This document shows positions 53,127 through 64,000 of a DNA stretch of 64,000 nt, in pieces; position 1 is the stretch's first letter, and every line of letters begins with the position of its first letter. This DNA is from Dryocola sp. LX212. Its GTDB lineage: Bacteria; Pseudomonadota; Gammaproteobacteria; Enterobacterales; Enterobacteriaceae. The notes beneath the pieces were generated by a model. The model saw only the letters and a program-made list of their open reading frames with translations, made no database searches and was not told the origin of the DNA. The position numbers and the translations under genes were made by a program. Location of the stretch: contig CP167917.1 of assembly GCA_041504365.1 (NCBI GenBank), positions 806,001 through 870,000 on the forward strand, in the 5' to 3' direction.

Positions 53127-53149
53127 GTGCTCACACAGATTGTCTGATA
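53127..53149 (+). promoter_or_regulatory. 16S precursor processing stem (3' strand)
   Basis: This strand pairs with 51400-51422 to close the 16S precursor stem. It lies 24 bases after the mature 16S 3' end. Confidence 0.88.
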
Positions 53150-53172
53150 GAAAACGAGCAGTAAAACCTTAT

Positions 53173-53249
<77 letters not shown>

Positions 53250-53362
53250 AATTCTCCGCTATCCTGCGTTACAGCATCACTCGCATATTTAAATATGCTT
53301 CGTGACGCTGCGCCTTGACTAGCGAATAATTTTCGGTAAATCAAAGGTTTTACGAAATCGAT
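53250..53362 (+). repeat. tRNA-Ile/tRNA-Ala spacer with a long stem-loop
   Basis: Palindrome GCATATTTAAATATGC (53283-53298) is nested in AGC.TCAC (53273-53280) and GTGA.GCT (53302-53309), so most of 53272-53310 can fold into one stem. The flanks ATTCTCCGCTA and TAGCGAATAAT extend it. Such large stems are reported in some rrn spacers of enterobacteria. Confidence 0.6.
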
Positions 53363-53438
53363 GGGGCTATAGCTCAGCTGGGAGAGCGCCTGCCTTGCAC
53401 GCAGGAGGTCAGCGGTTCGATCCCGCTTAGCTCCACCA
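53363..53438 (+). tRNA. alaV: tRNA-Ala (TGC)
   Basis: A 76-nt tRNA gene with encoded CCA. GGGGCTA pairs with TAGCTCC, the anticodon loop reads CTTGCAC (TGC) and the T-arm GCGGTTCGATCCCGC is intact. It is the second spacer tRNA, matching E. coli rrnH. Confidence 0.97.
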
Positions 53439-53498
53439 TCATTTCACGCTCATACAATACTTCCAAGTGCTCTGTTTAACAGTGTACTGCGAAGTATT

Positions 53499-53510
53499 TG
53501 CTCTTTAATA
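53499..53510 (+). promoter_or_regulatory. Spacer boxA
   Basis: TGCTCTTTAATA, a second boxA between tRNA-Ala and 23S, keeps the antitermination complex on through the 23S gene. Confidence 0.8.
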
Positions 53511-53628
53511 ATCCGGAACAAGCTGAAAATTGAAACGACATGTCGTCTCATTCCTCCGTAATAAGGAATGGGAATACGATATGTTCGAGTCTCTCAAATT
53601 TTCACAACATACGATTGTGTCTTACGAG

Positions 53629-53643
53629 ACACCTTCGGGTTGT
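53629..53643 (+). promoter_or_regulatory. 23S precursor processing stem (5' strand)
   Basis: ACACCTTCGGGTTGT pairs with ACAACACCGAAGGTGT at 56665-56680, which flanks the 23S 3' end; GGTTAAG and CTTAACC continue the stem in the mature ends. RNase III cuts here. Confidence 0.85.
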
Positions 53644-53645
53644 GA

Positions 53646-56664
<3,019 letters not shown>

Positions 56665-56680
56665 ACAACACCGAAGGTGT
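56665..56680 (+). promoter_or_regulatory. 23S precursor processing stem (3' strand)
   Basis: ACAACACCGAAGGTGT is complementary to 53629-53643 apart from a one-base bulge. It follows directly on the mature 23S end. Confidence 0.85.
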
Positions 56681-56767
56681 TTTGGTGAGAGAGATTTGAT
56701 TTTCAGCTGAATGTTCCAGATTTAAGTTGATGGTTATACGGAAGTATAACGGTCAGCATACAGAATA

Positions 56768-56887
56768 TGCCTGGCGGCACTAGTGCGGTGGTCCCACCTG
56801 ACCCCATGCCGAACTCAGAAGTGAAACGCCGTAGCGCCGATGGTAGTGTGGGGTCTCCCCATGCGAGAGTAGGGAACTGCCAGGCTC
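56768..56887 (+). rRNA. rrf: 5S ribosomal RNA
   Basis: A 120-nt 5S gene, TGCCTGGCGGCACTAGTGCG to ACTGCCAGGCTC. The conserved loop CCGAACTCAGAAGTGAAACG and the TGGTAGTGTGGGGTCTCCCC region are intact, and the ends TGCCTGGCGG and CTGCCAGGC pair. Confidence 0.97.
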
Positions 56888-57067
56888 TTATTTAAAGTTG
56901 TAACTTGGTAGTACGAGGCAGTTCTCTACTCTCAGAGAGTAGGACAGGCGCAGCCTGAACGTTGCAAAGCAACAGCCCGTAGGGTGAACGAAGTTCATCA
57001 ACTGCCAGGCTCCAAATTCAAAGCAGTAAAAGCCAGAGTGACACCTGGTGGTTGTAAGAAATTCGGT
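56888..57067 (+). other. 5S-tRNA-Asp spacer with 5S-derived repeats, resembling the rrnB T1-T2 linker
   Basis: Holds no gene. GGCAGTTCTCTACTCTC (56919-56935) is an inverted copy of the 5S 3' end (16 of 17 bases). AACTGCCAGGCTC (57000-57012) is a direct copy of its last 13 bases. Between them, GAACGTTGCAAAGCAACAGC followed by CCGTAGGGTG resembles the linker between terminators T1 and T2 of E. coli rrnB as I remember it. No T1-type hairpin is present, which fits with transcription continuing into the tRNA-Asp gene. Confidence 0.65.
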
Positions 57068-57144
57068 GGAGCGGTAGTTCAGTCGGTTAGAATACCTGCC
57101 TGTCACGCAGGGGGTCGCGGGTTCGAGTCCCGTCCGTTCCGCCA
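57068..57144 (+). tRNA. aspU: tRNA-Asp (GTC)
   Basis: A 77-nt tRNA with encoded CCA, last gene of the rrn operon. GGAGCGG pairs with CCGTTCC, the anticodon loop is CTGTCAC (GTC) and the T-arm GCGGGTTCGAGTCCCG is intact. The symbol comes from the E. coli rrnH position. No integrase or duplicated 3' end follows, so the tRNA is not occupied by an island. Confidence 0.97.
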
Positions 57145-57150
57145 CTTATT

Positions 57151-57183
57151 AAGCCCTGAGTCTTAGACTCAGGGCTTTTTTCT
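57151..57183 (+). terminator. rrn operon terminator
   Basis: AAGCCCTGAGTC (57151-57162), TTA, GACTCAGGGCTT (57166-57177), with Ts to 57181. A perfect 12-bp stem, seven bases after the tRNA-Asp CCA. Confidence 0.95.
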
Positions 57184-57304
57184 TGTCTGAAATTCAGAGA
57201 TTGTTGCTTTTCAAGCAAATATCTTCTGCATTTACCTCTCTTTTTCAGCATAATTTCTGCCTGCATAATCCTCGTATTACAAACACATATTAACGAGGTA
57301 AGTC

Positions 57305-58108
57305 ATGACCATCCCTGCATTTGGTTTAGGTACGTTTCGCTTAAAAGACGACGTGGTAATCGCATCGGTTAAAACGGCGCTGGAACTTGGCTATCGCACG
57401 ATCGACACCGCTCAGATTTATGATAACGAAGCGGCTGTAGGAAAGGCTATTGAAGAAAGCGGTGTAGCGCGCAGCGATCTGTTTATCACCACGAAGATCT
57501 GGATGGCAAACCTGGGCAAAGAAAATCTGATAGCGAGCCTGAAAGAGAGTCTTAGCAAGCTGCGCACTGATTACGTCGACCTGACTTTAATCCATTGGCC
57601 TTCACCCGAAAATGCCGTGCCGGTAGCAGAATTCATGCAGGCTTTACTGGAAGCAAAAAAAGAAGGGCTAACCCGCCAGATCGGGATCTCTAACTTCACC
57701 ATCGGGCTGATGCAGCAGGCCATTGACGCTGTAGGCGCAGAAAATATTGCGACTAACCAGATCGAGTTGTCTCCTTATCTGCAGAACCGCAAAGTAGTGC
57801 AATGGGCGAAAGATCGCGGTATCCCTATCACCTCTTATATGACATTGGCTTATGGCAAGGCGTTAAAGGACGAAGTGATTGCTGCCATTGCGAAGAAGCA
57901 TGACGCGACTCCAGCTCAGGTTATTCTTTCCTGGGCGATGGCGCTGGGTTACGCGGTGATCCCCTCATCAACGAAGCGTGAAAATCTGCAAAGTAACCTG
58001 AAAGCGCAGGCGTTGAAGCTGGATAATGAGGATATGGCAGCCATTGCTAAGCTGGACTGCAATGACCGCCTGGTCAGCCCGGAAGGACTGGCACCTGAAT
58101 GGGATTAA
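57305..58108 (+). CDS. dkgB: DkgB, 2,5-diketo-D-gluconate/methylglyoxal aldo-keto reductase
   Basis: An NADPH-dependent aldo-keto reductase acting on 2,5-diketogluconate and methylglyoxal. The 267 residues are the E. coli length. The catalytic tetrad can be located: [14 protein letters not shown] (Asp and Tyr), [15 protein letters not shown] (Lys) and [13 protein letters not shown] (His). NADPH-binding residues are in [15 protein letters not shown]. An ACGAGG box precedes the ATG. It is convergent with yafC; a shared hairpin lies between. Confidence 0.95.
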   Translation: MTIPAFGLGTFRLKDDVVIASVKTALELGYRTIDTAQIYDNEAAVGKAIEESGVARSDLFITTKIWMANLGKENLIASLKESLSKLRTDYVDLTLIHWPSPENAVPVAEFMQALLEAKKEGLTRQIGISNFTIGLMQQAIDAVGAENIATNQIELSPYLQNRKVVQWAKDRGIPITSYMTLAYGKALKDEVIAAIAKKHDATPAQVILSWAMALGYAVIPSSTKRENLQSNLKAQALKLDNEDMAAIAKLDCNDRLVSPEGLAPEWD

Positions 58109-58114
58109 CGTCTG

Positions 58115-58142
58115 CTACAGCCCCTTATAAAGGGGCTGTTTC
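58115..58142. terminator. Bidirectional hairpin between dkgB and yafC
   Basis: ACAGCCCCTT (58117-58126), ATA, AAGGGGCTGT (58130-58139) followed by TTT. It includes the yafC stop codon and last codons, so part of it is coding on the minus strand. Confidence 0.75.
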
Positions 58143-59020
58143 ACATGCTCACTCAGAAAGTCGATAAATGCCCGAATGCGTGTGCTCACGGCCCGGTCGC
58201 TGTAGTAGACCGCGCTGAAGGGCATCTCCACCGGTAGCAGTTTATCCGCCAGCAGTTCGATAAATCTCCCCTCAGCAATCTCCTGATTAATCATATAGTC
58301 AGAGAGACAGGCAATCCCATTTCCGTTCAGGCAGAGCTGCTTCAGCGTCTCCCCGCTGTTTGACGTCATTCCCGGCTTAATGTCATAGAGCTGTCCATCA
58401 CTTTGCGCTACGGGCCAGCGGTTCAGGCTGGCAGTTTCCGAAAACCCCAGACAGATATGATCCTTAAGATCCTCAACGCAGCCGGGCAGACCGTACTGTT
58501 TAAGGTAGTCGGGAGAGGCGATCAGTTTGCGAAAACTGGTAAAAAGCGGCCTTGCCCGCAGGCTGGAGTCTGTCAGTGTCCCTGCCCGAATAGCCACATC
58601 CACCTTGCGTTCTATCAGGTTGATGAATGTTTCTGAAGAAACCAGCGACAGCGTCATTTCCGGATAGCGCTCGCGGAACGGTTTGATGAGCGGCATCAAC
58701 AGATGGAGCATCACTGGAGTGGCGGCATCAATACGCAGCAGCCCACGCGGTGTCTGGCGCGTCTCCATCAGTTCATTTTCTGCGGCAGCCATCTCCTGCA
58801 AAATCTGCTGTACGCGGCGGAAATAGCGTTCACCTTCTTCCGTCAGGCTCAGCTGCCGGGTAGTGCGGTTCAGCAGGCTAACACCTAACTTCATCTCCAG
58901 CTTTTTTACGGCACGGCTGACGGCTGAATTCGCCAGATCCAGCTGCTCGGCTGCCCGGCTGAAGCTGCCGCTTTCCACAACGGCGACGAAGATCGCCAGT
59001 TCTTCTGATGTGGCCTTCAT
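58115..59020 (-). CDS. yafC: YafC, LysR-type transcriptional regulator
   Basis: A 301-residue LysR regulator. The N-terminal winged helix-turn-helix is typical ([20 protein letters not shown], then [35 protein letters not shown]). The effector-binding domain follows from about 90, with [20 protein letters not shown]. No target is known for E. coli YafC to my knowledge. It faces an MFS transporter across a 104-bp gap, the usual layout for a LysR regulator and its target. Confidence 0.9.
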   Translation of the reverse strand: MKATSEELAIFVAVVESGSFSRAAEQLDLANSAVSRAVKKLEMKLGVSLLNRTTRQLSLTEEGERYFRRVQQILQEMAAAENELMETRQTPRGLLRIDAATPVMLHLLMPLIKPFRERYPEMTLSLVSSETFINLIERKVDVAIRAGTLTDSSLRARPLFTSFRKLIASPDYLKQYGLPGCVEDLKDHICLGFSETASLNRWPVAQSDGQLYDIKPGMTSNSGETLKQLCLNGNGIACLSDYMINQEIAEGRFIELLADKLLPVEMPFSAVYYSDRAVSTRIRAFIDFLSEHVKQPLYKGL

Positions 59021-59124
59021 TGTTGCTCCTGAGGCAAAATTCTATTGAGATTTTGCATATTTTTGTTATTTAACCATCCCGCCATACTACATGTCATCAA
59101 AAGACATCTGTTATGGAGTAAATT
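59021..59124. promoter_or_regulatory. yafC-MFS divergent intergenic region
   Basis: A 104-bp AT-rich gap between two divergent genes. CATACT (59083-59088) is a plausible -10 for the MFS gene, and ATGTC (59091-59095) with GACAT (59103-59107) makes a small hairpin in its leader. I did not find a clear T-N11-A LysR site that I would defend. Confidence 0.4.
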
Positions 59125-60300
59125 ATGCCACTCGCGCTTCTTGCACTGACAATCAGTGCGTTCGCTATCGGTACCACTGAGTTTGTGATAGTTGGACTGG
59201 TGCCCACTATTGCTGAACAACTTTCAATTTCGCTGCCCTCTGCCGGGCTGCTGGTCTCTATCTATGCGCTTGGCGTTGCTGTTGGTGCTCCCGTACTAAC
59301 AGCACTGACCGGCAAGCTTCCGCGCAAGCAGTTGCTTATTGGCCTGATGGTCCTGTTCACCGCCGGTAACCTGCTCGCATGGCTTTCCCCAAACTATGAG
59401 ACGCTGGTTGTTGCGCGCCTGTTGACCGGTCTGGCACACGGCGTGTTCTTCTCTATTGGTTCCACTATTGCCACTAGCCTGGTAGCAAAAGAAAAAGCGG
59501 CATCCGCCATCGCCATCATGTTTGGCGGGCTGACCGTTGCGCTGGTGACCGGTGTTCCTTTGGGCACATTTATTGGCCAGCATTTTGGCTGGCGTGAAAC
59601 CTTCCTCGCGGTTTCTGCTATCGGTATCATTGCGCTGATCGCCAGCGTAATCCTGATTCCGAATAACATTCCTACCCGTGCCGTTGCGAGCGTCAAAGAG
59701 CAGATCAAAGTGCTGACTCAACCTCGTTTGCTGATCATCTATGCAATTACCGCGTTGGGCTATGGCGGCGTGTTTACCGCATTTACCTTCCTGGCGCCGA
59801 TGATGCAGGATCTTGCGGGATACTCTCCGTCCGCTGTCAGCTGGATCCTCCTGGGTTATGGAGTGTCCGTGGCTATCGGGAATATCTGGGGCGGCAGGCT
59901 TGCCGATCGCCACGGCGCGGTACCGGCTTTGAAGTTTATTTTTGCTGCGCTGGCCGCTCTGCTGCTGGTCTTCCAGTTCACCGCGACATCGCACATTGCC
60001 GCTTTGCTCACCGTTCTGGTCATGGGCGTGTTCGCTTTCGGGAACGTGCCGGGCCTGCAGGTTTATATTGTGCAGAAGGCAGAGGAATACACGCCTAACG
60101 CAGTGGACGTGGCTTCCGGTCTGAACATTGCCGCCTTCAACGTAGGGATTGCATTAGGTTCAATCATTGGCGGCCAGACGGTGCAATGCATCGGCCTTGC
60201 GCAGACCCCATGGATTGGCGCAGTGATTGTCGTCGGGGCGCTATTGTTGATTGCTCTCAGTGGTCGTCTCGATAAACGTACGGTGGCTGTCAGCGGCTAA
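59125..60300 (+). CDS. MFS transporter, DHA1 family (AraJ/YdhP-like)
   Basis: A 391-residue inner-membrane transporter with about 12 hydrophobic segments, of the drug:H+ antiporter/sugar-efflux type. Signature parts are TTEFVIVGLVPTIAEQLSIS, SIYALGVAVGAPVLTALTGK, RLLTGLAHGVFFSIGSTIA and, after the middle loop, GGRLADRHG (the motif-A type loop). Similar proteins export arabinose, purines or drugs; the substrate here cannot be told from sequence. I do not remember an MFS gene at this place in E. coli. It may be regulated by the divergent YafC. Confidence 0.88.
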   Translation: MPLALLALTISAFAIGTTEFVIVGLVPTIAEQLSISLPSAGLLVSIYALGVAVGAPVLTALTGKLPRKQLLIGLMVLFTAGNLLAWLSPNYETLVVARLLTGLAHGVFFSIGSTIATSLVAKEKAASAIAIMFGGLTVALVTGVPLGTFIGQHFGWRETFLAVSAIGIIALIASVILIPNNIPTRAVASVKEQIKVLTQPRLLIIYAITALGYGGVFTAFTFLAPMMQDLAGYSPSAVSWILLGYGVSVAIGNIWGGRLADRHGAVPALKFIFAALAALLLVFQFTATSHIAALLTVLVMGVFAFGNVPGLQVYIVQKAEEYTPNAVDVASGLNIAAFNVGIALGSIIGGQTVQCIGLAQTPWIGAVIVVGALLLIALSGRLDKRTVAVSG

Positions 60301-60391
60301 AAGATTGAGGCAGAGCGTGCGCACTTTGTTACGCTCTGATTCATTAATGGTTTGAATTGTTCATTGAAACTCTGCGCTAAAGTCCCTATAA

Positions 60392-61255
<864 letters not shown>

Positions 61256-61327
61256 GGTTAGTCAGGTCTGCCGTTGGGCAGACCCGTGTGCTGCCCTTTC
61301 TCTCACTTAAAACGCAAGGACATTACT

Positions 61328-62095
61328 ATGGCAACACAATCCCACCACGACAACGTTGATCGACAGTTTGGTTCTCAGGCCAGCGCCTATCTAACGAGCG
61401 CCGTACACGCCTCCGGGCGCGATTTAGAGCGCCTCAGCGAGCGCCTGACGGCATTTCCTCATGCGAAGCTGCTGGATATGGGCTGTGGGGCAGGGCACGC
61501 CAGTTTTACCGCCGCCGCGAAGGTGAAGGAAGTGGTGGCTTACGATCTTTCCGAAGGGATGCTGACGGTGGTGAACGATGCGGCGCAGACGCGTGGCATT
61601 ACCAATATCTCCACCCAACAGGGCTACGCTGAAATCCTGCCGTTTGAGGATAGTACCTTTGACGTGGTGATCAGCCGCTACTCAGCTCACCATTGGCACG
61701 ACGTGGGTAAAGCGCTGCGTGAGGTTAAGCGTGTGCTTAAACCCGGCGGTACGGCGATCTTTATGGATGTGATGTCCCCCGGCCACCCGGTGCTGGATAT
61801 ATGGCTGCAAACGGTAGAAGCATTGCGCGATACTTCGCACGTTTATAACTATTCCAGCGGTGAATGGCTGAGCTTGTTTAACGAGGCCGGCCTGAGCACG
61901 CAAAACCTACTGTGCGATCGACTGAACCTGGAATTTTCGAGCTGGATCGCGAGAATGAGAACCCCGCAGGTGCTGGCCGACGCAATCCGTGCCTATCAAA
62001 AAAGCGCCTCTGATGAAGTTCAGCGCTATTTTGAGCTTCAGGAGGACGGATCTTTTGTGAGTGATATAGTCATGCTGGAAGCAAAGAAGGTCTAA
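61328..62095 (+). CDS. yafE: YafE, SAM-dependent methyltransferase (class I)
   Basis: A 255-residue methyltransferase of the UbiE/type-11 family. SAM motif I is LLDMGCGAGHASFTAA, with VVAYDLSEGML as motif II and GGTAIFMDVMSPGHPVLD in the later strand. The substrate is unknown. The ATG at 61328 is preceded by AAGGA and begins MATQSHHDNVDRQFGSQAS; the frame is open 18 codons upstream without support. It lies 72 bases after yafD, with which it is probably cotranscribed. Confidence 0.9.
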   Translation: MATQSHHDNVDRQFGSQASAYLTSAVHASGRDLERLSERLTAFPHAKLLDMGCGAGHASFTAAAKVKEVVAYDLSEGMLTVVNDAAQTRGITNISTQQGYAEILPFEDSTFDVVISRYSAHHWHDVGKALREVKRVLKPGGTAIFMDVMSPGHPVLDIWLQTVEALRDTSHVYNYSSGEWLSLFNEAGLSTQNLLCDRLNLEFSSWIARMRTPQVLADAIRAYQKSASDEVQRYFELQEDGSFVSDIVMLEAKKV

Positions 62096-62116
62096 TCAGC
62101 ACGGGCCACAGGCAAT

Positions 62117-62144
62117 AAAAAGGCACCTCGTAAGGTGCCTTTTC
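62117..62144. terminator. Bidirectional terminator between yafE and mltD
   Basis: AAAAGGCACCT (62117-62127) and AGGTGCCTTTT (62133-62143) make a symmetric hairpin with A-runs on one side and T-runs on the other, serving both convergent genes. Confidence 0.9.
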
Positions 62145-62156
62145 TGTAAGTAACTA

Positions 62157-63527
62157 TCAGGTATCAGGTGTCGCATTGTTGCTGACAAACAGCGTTAGCT
62201 GGTCGCCAGGCTTCAGGTTGTCGGTATCATCGTTCCAGCGCAGAACATCTTTGATGTTCACACCGTGACGCTTCGCAATACTCGACAGGGAATCACCCTT
62301 ACGCACTTTATAAGTAATGCTGTCATTATCAGCTAAACGCTGGCTGCCATTTTTGACGCTCAGCGTTTGGCCAACTTTAATGTTCGCACCCCGGATACCG
62401 TTCCAGCTTTTCAAATCTTTCGTGCTGACGCCTAAGCGTGAAGCGATGCTCGACAGCGTATCCCCTGAGCGCACTTTGTAAGATTTGTTGCTTCCTGCAT
62501 TCATGCGATTGTCGGCGACCAGCGTCGGCTGGACGGCGGCAATCTCACCGGAAGCCAGAGAAGCTTTAAGTTGATCCGCATGCTTCTTTGGCACCATCAC
62601 ATAACGCTGATTTTTGCCAACGGTTGAGGTTTTTACCCCGGCGTTGAACGCTTTCAGCGTCGTGAGTGAAATACCGGCCATTTCGGCGACTTGCTTCAGC
62701 TGTACCGGATTACTCACCTCAACCCGAGCCAGTGCACGGCTTTCGTCTGTTGTTGGTAAACGTACCCCATACTTCTGGTTATTCTTGAGAATTTCGCTCA
62801 GGGCCAGCATTTTAGGGACGTAGACTTTGGTTTCACGCGGCAGCGAAAGTGACCAGAAGTCCGTTGGTTTCCCACGGGCCTTGTTCGCTTTGATTGCGTT
62901 CATCACGCGGCCTTCACCGCTATTGTACGCCGCTACGGTGAGTAACCAGTCACCATCAAACATTTTGTTCAGACGCTGCATCATATTCAGCGCAGCAGTG
63001 GTGGAAGCCACTACGTCACGGCGTGCATCGTACGCTTTGGTCTGCTTCAGACCATAATTGCGCCCCGTACTTGGAATAATCTGCCAAATGCCTGCGGCAT
63101 TTGCGCCAGACGTCGCGTGGGGGTCAAAAGCGCTCTCCACTATGGGTAGCAGTACCAGTTCCATCGGCATGTTACGTTTCTTAACTTGCCCGGCAATCCA
63201 GTACATATACGGCTCTGCCCGTAATGTTACATCGTGGAGATAGCTCTTATTTCTCAGGTAATTCTGTTTCTGTTCGCGGATCCGGCTGTTTTCCGGTATC
63301 CCCATCTTTTGCTCGTCGCCGATGAAGTCCCACAGGTTCTGATCTTGCGCGAGGAATGTCCCATCGTCCATCCATCGCGTCGAGTTCGCCCGACCAGTGT
63401 ACTTTCCTGCTTCACCTTGACCAGCTGCAGACAGACTCTGTGCATGCTGTTGGATGTTGGCGTCATGCCTTGACGCCTGGCACCCCACAAGCAGGACAGT
63501 GGCGAGTAATATCGCTTTTGCCTTCAT
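62157..63527 (-). CDS. mltD: MltD, membrane-bound lytic murein transglycosylase D
   Basis: A lipoprotein that cleaves the MurNAc-GlcNAc bond with 1,6-anhydro product. The lipobox is LLVGC16. The SLT domain (about 105-235) has LLPIVESAFDPHATSGANAA, with the catalytic E131, then GIWQIIPSTGRNYGL and TVAAYNSGEGRV. Two C-terminal LysM domains (about 345-388 and 403-446, each beginning YKVR-GD-LSSIA) bind peptidoglycan. It is 456 residues long, against 452 in E. coli. gloB lies upstream on the same strand. Confidence 0.96.
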   Translation of the reverse strand: MKAKAILLATVLLVGCQASRHDANIQQHAQSLSAAGQGEAGKYTGRANSTRWMDDGTFLAQDQNLWDFIGDEQKMGIPENSRIREQKQNYLRNKSYLHDVTLRAEPYMYWIAGQVKKRNMPMELVLLPIVESAFDPHATSGANAAGIWQIIPSTGRNYGLKQTKAYDARRDVVASTTAALNMMQRLNKMFDGDWLLTVAAYNSGEGRVMNAIKANKARGKPTDFWSLSLPRETKVYVPKMLALSEILKNNQKYGVRLPTTDESRALARVEVSNPVQLKQVAEMAGISLTTLKAFNAGVKTSTVGKNQRYVMVPKKHADQLKASLASGEIAAVQPTLVADNRMNAGSNKSYKVRSGDTLSSIASRLGVSTKDLKSWNGIRGANIKVGQTLSVKNGSQRLADNDSITYKVRKGDSLSSIAKRHGVNIKDVLRWNDDTDNLKPGDQLTLFVSNNATPDT

Positions 63528-63597
63528 GTGTGTGTCAATGGTTGCTTAAAAGACGAGCAAGAATACATTTGCCAGTCCAACAACACAACCAGAATAT

Positions 63598-64000
63598 TCA
63601 GAAGCTATCTTTCTTTGCCCTTAACCATGCGAATATCTGCTCTGGTTGTTGCAAGTTTGTTTCTGTTTTAATTACTCCTTTTAAATCATTATCTTCCGTT
63701 CTGAGAAAAAGATTAATTTCGCGCTCGATTTGCAGCGTGGTCGGCAATGTAGCTTGGTTTTTTGCGCGTAACTCTTTCACTTTTCGATAATATCGGATTA
63801 ATACCTGGTCCTCGGGTAAAATACTTAAGGCAAACTTGATGTTTGATTCGGTGTACTCGTGTGCACAACAAATTAACGTTTCTGCCGGTAGTTTATTAAG
63901 CTTATGAAAAGATTGGTGCATCTGCTCTGGCGTGCCTTCAAAAAGCCGTCCACAGCCGCCTGAAAACATCGTGTCGCCGCAGAAAAGATAAGGAAAACTG
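63598..64000 (-). CDS. gloB: GloB, hydroxyacylglutathione hydrolase (3' part)
   Basis: The C-terminal part of glyoxalase II, which hydrolyses S-lactoylglutathione in methylglyoxal detoxification. The start lies beyond the window edge; at least 133 residues are visible. The beta-lactamase-fold piece [20 protein letters not shown] supplies the bridging Asp, and [19 protein letters not shown] supplies the last zinc His and glutathione contacts. The helical C-terminal domain follows ([13 protein letters not shown] to WLRAKKDSF). An ATG inside the FSGG motif would be a false start. Confidence 0.95.
   Translation of the reverse strand, partial: SFPYLFCGDTMFSGGCGRLFEGTPEQMHQSFHKLNKLPAETLICCAHEYTESNIKFALSILPEDQVLIRYYRKVKELRAKNQATLPTTLQIEREINLFLRTEDNDLKGVIKTETNLQQPEQIFAWLRAKKDSF

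Noticed and set aside
57145-57304. Possible integration of an island at the tRNA-Asp gene
   Set aside because: The tRNA is followed directly by a terminator and dkgB, with no integrase and no repeated tRNA 3' end.

Overview
The window is a conserved chromosomal segment of a member of the Enterobacteriaceae. The gene order (fhuCDB, hemL, clcA, erpA, yadS, btuF, mtnN, dgt, degP, cdaR, yaeH, dapD, glnD, map, rpsB-tsf, pyrH, frr, dxr, uppS, cdsA, rseP, bamA, skp, lpxD-fabZ-lpxAB, rnhB, dnaE, accA, ldcC, yaeR, tilS, rof-yaeP, yaeQ, arfB, nlpE, proS, trmO, rcsF, metQIN, gmhB, an rrn operon, dkgB, yafC, yafD, yafE, mltD, gloB) follows minutes 4-5 of the Escherichia coli K-12 map as I remember it. 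Protein divergence, two genes I do not recall there (a small cytochrome c behind tilS and an MFS transporter beside yafC) and the absence of yaeI and yaeF make it a relative rather than E. coli itself. An Enterobacter-, Cedecea- or Klebsiella-like genus is plausible; I cannot fix the genus.

Layout. 1-3012: ferrichrome uptake genes (fhuC tail, fhuD, fhuB), closed by a REP-like hairpin. 3021-8494: haem precursor synthesis (hemL), a chloride/proton antiporter (clcA), an Fe-S carrier (erpA), a TRIC-type membrane protein (yadS), vitamin B12 binding (btuF) and MTA/SAH recycling (mtnN). 8589-14423: dGTPase, periplasmic protease DegP, sugar-diacid regulator CdaR, YaeH and DapD. 14459-14558: an ERIC element. 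14586-18115: glnD and map. 18237-28690: translation factors (rpsB, tsf, pyrH, frr), isoprenoid and phospholipid precursors (dxr, uppS, cdsA), and envelope quality control and assembly (rseP, bamA). 28808-37932: the skp, lpxD, fabZ, lpxA, lpxB, rnhB, dnaE, accA run that ties lipid A, fatty-acid and DNA synthesis together. 38049-50414: lysine decarboxylase, TilS, Rho inhibitor, ribosome rescue, NlpE and RcsF stress sensors, prolyl-tRNA synthetase and the MetNIQ methionine importer. 50604-57183: gmhB and a complete rRNA operon (16S, tRNA-Ile, tRNA-Ala, 23S, 5S, tRNA-Asp) with P1/P2 promoters, boxB/boxA, RNase III stems and a terminator. 57305-64000: aldo-keto reductase, LysR regulator, divergent MFS exporter, YafD, YafE, MltD and the 3' part of gloB.

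The window is mostly core genome. I see no prophage, insertion sequence, CRISPR array or defence island. The most notable item is a roughly 124-nt intervening sequence in helix 25 of the 23S rRNA gene (54186-54309), which predicts a fragmented 23S rRNA. Others are a promoter-hairpin-terminator unit between dxr and uppS that looks like a small RNA or attenuated leader, a cytochrome c gene translationally coupled to tilS, three dispersed copies of one REP-type sequence, and a spacer between 5S and tRNA-Asp that resembles the E. coli rrnB T1-T2 linker. Comparisons with E. coli are from memory, not from an alignment.
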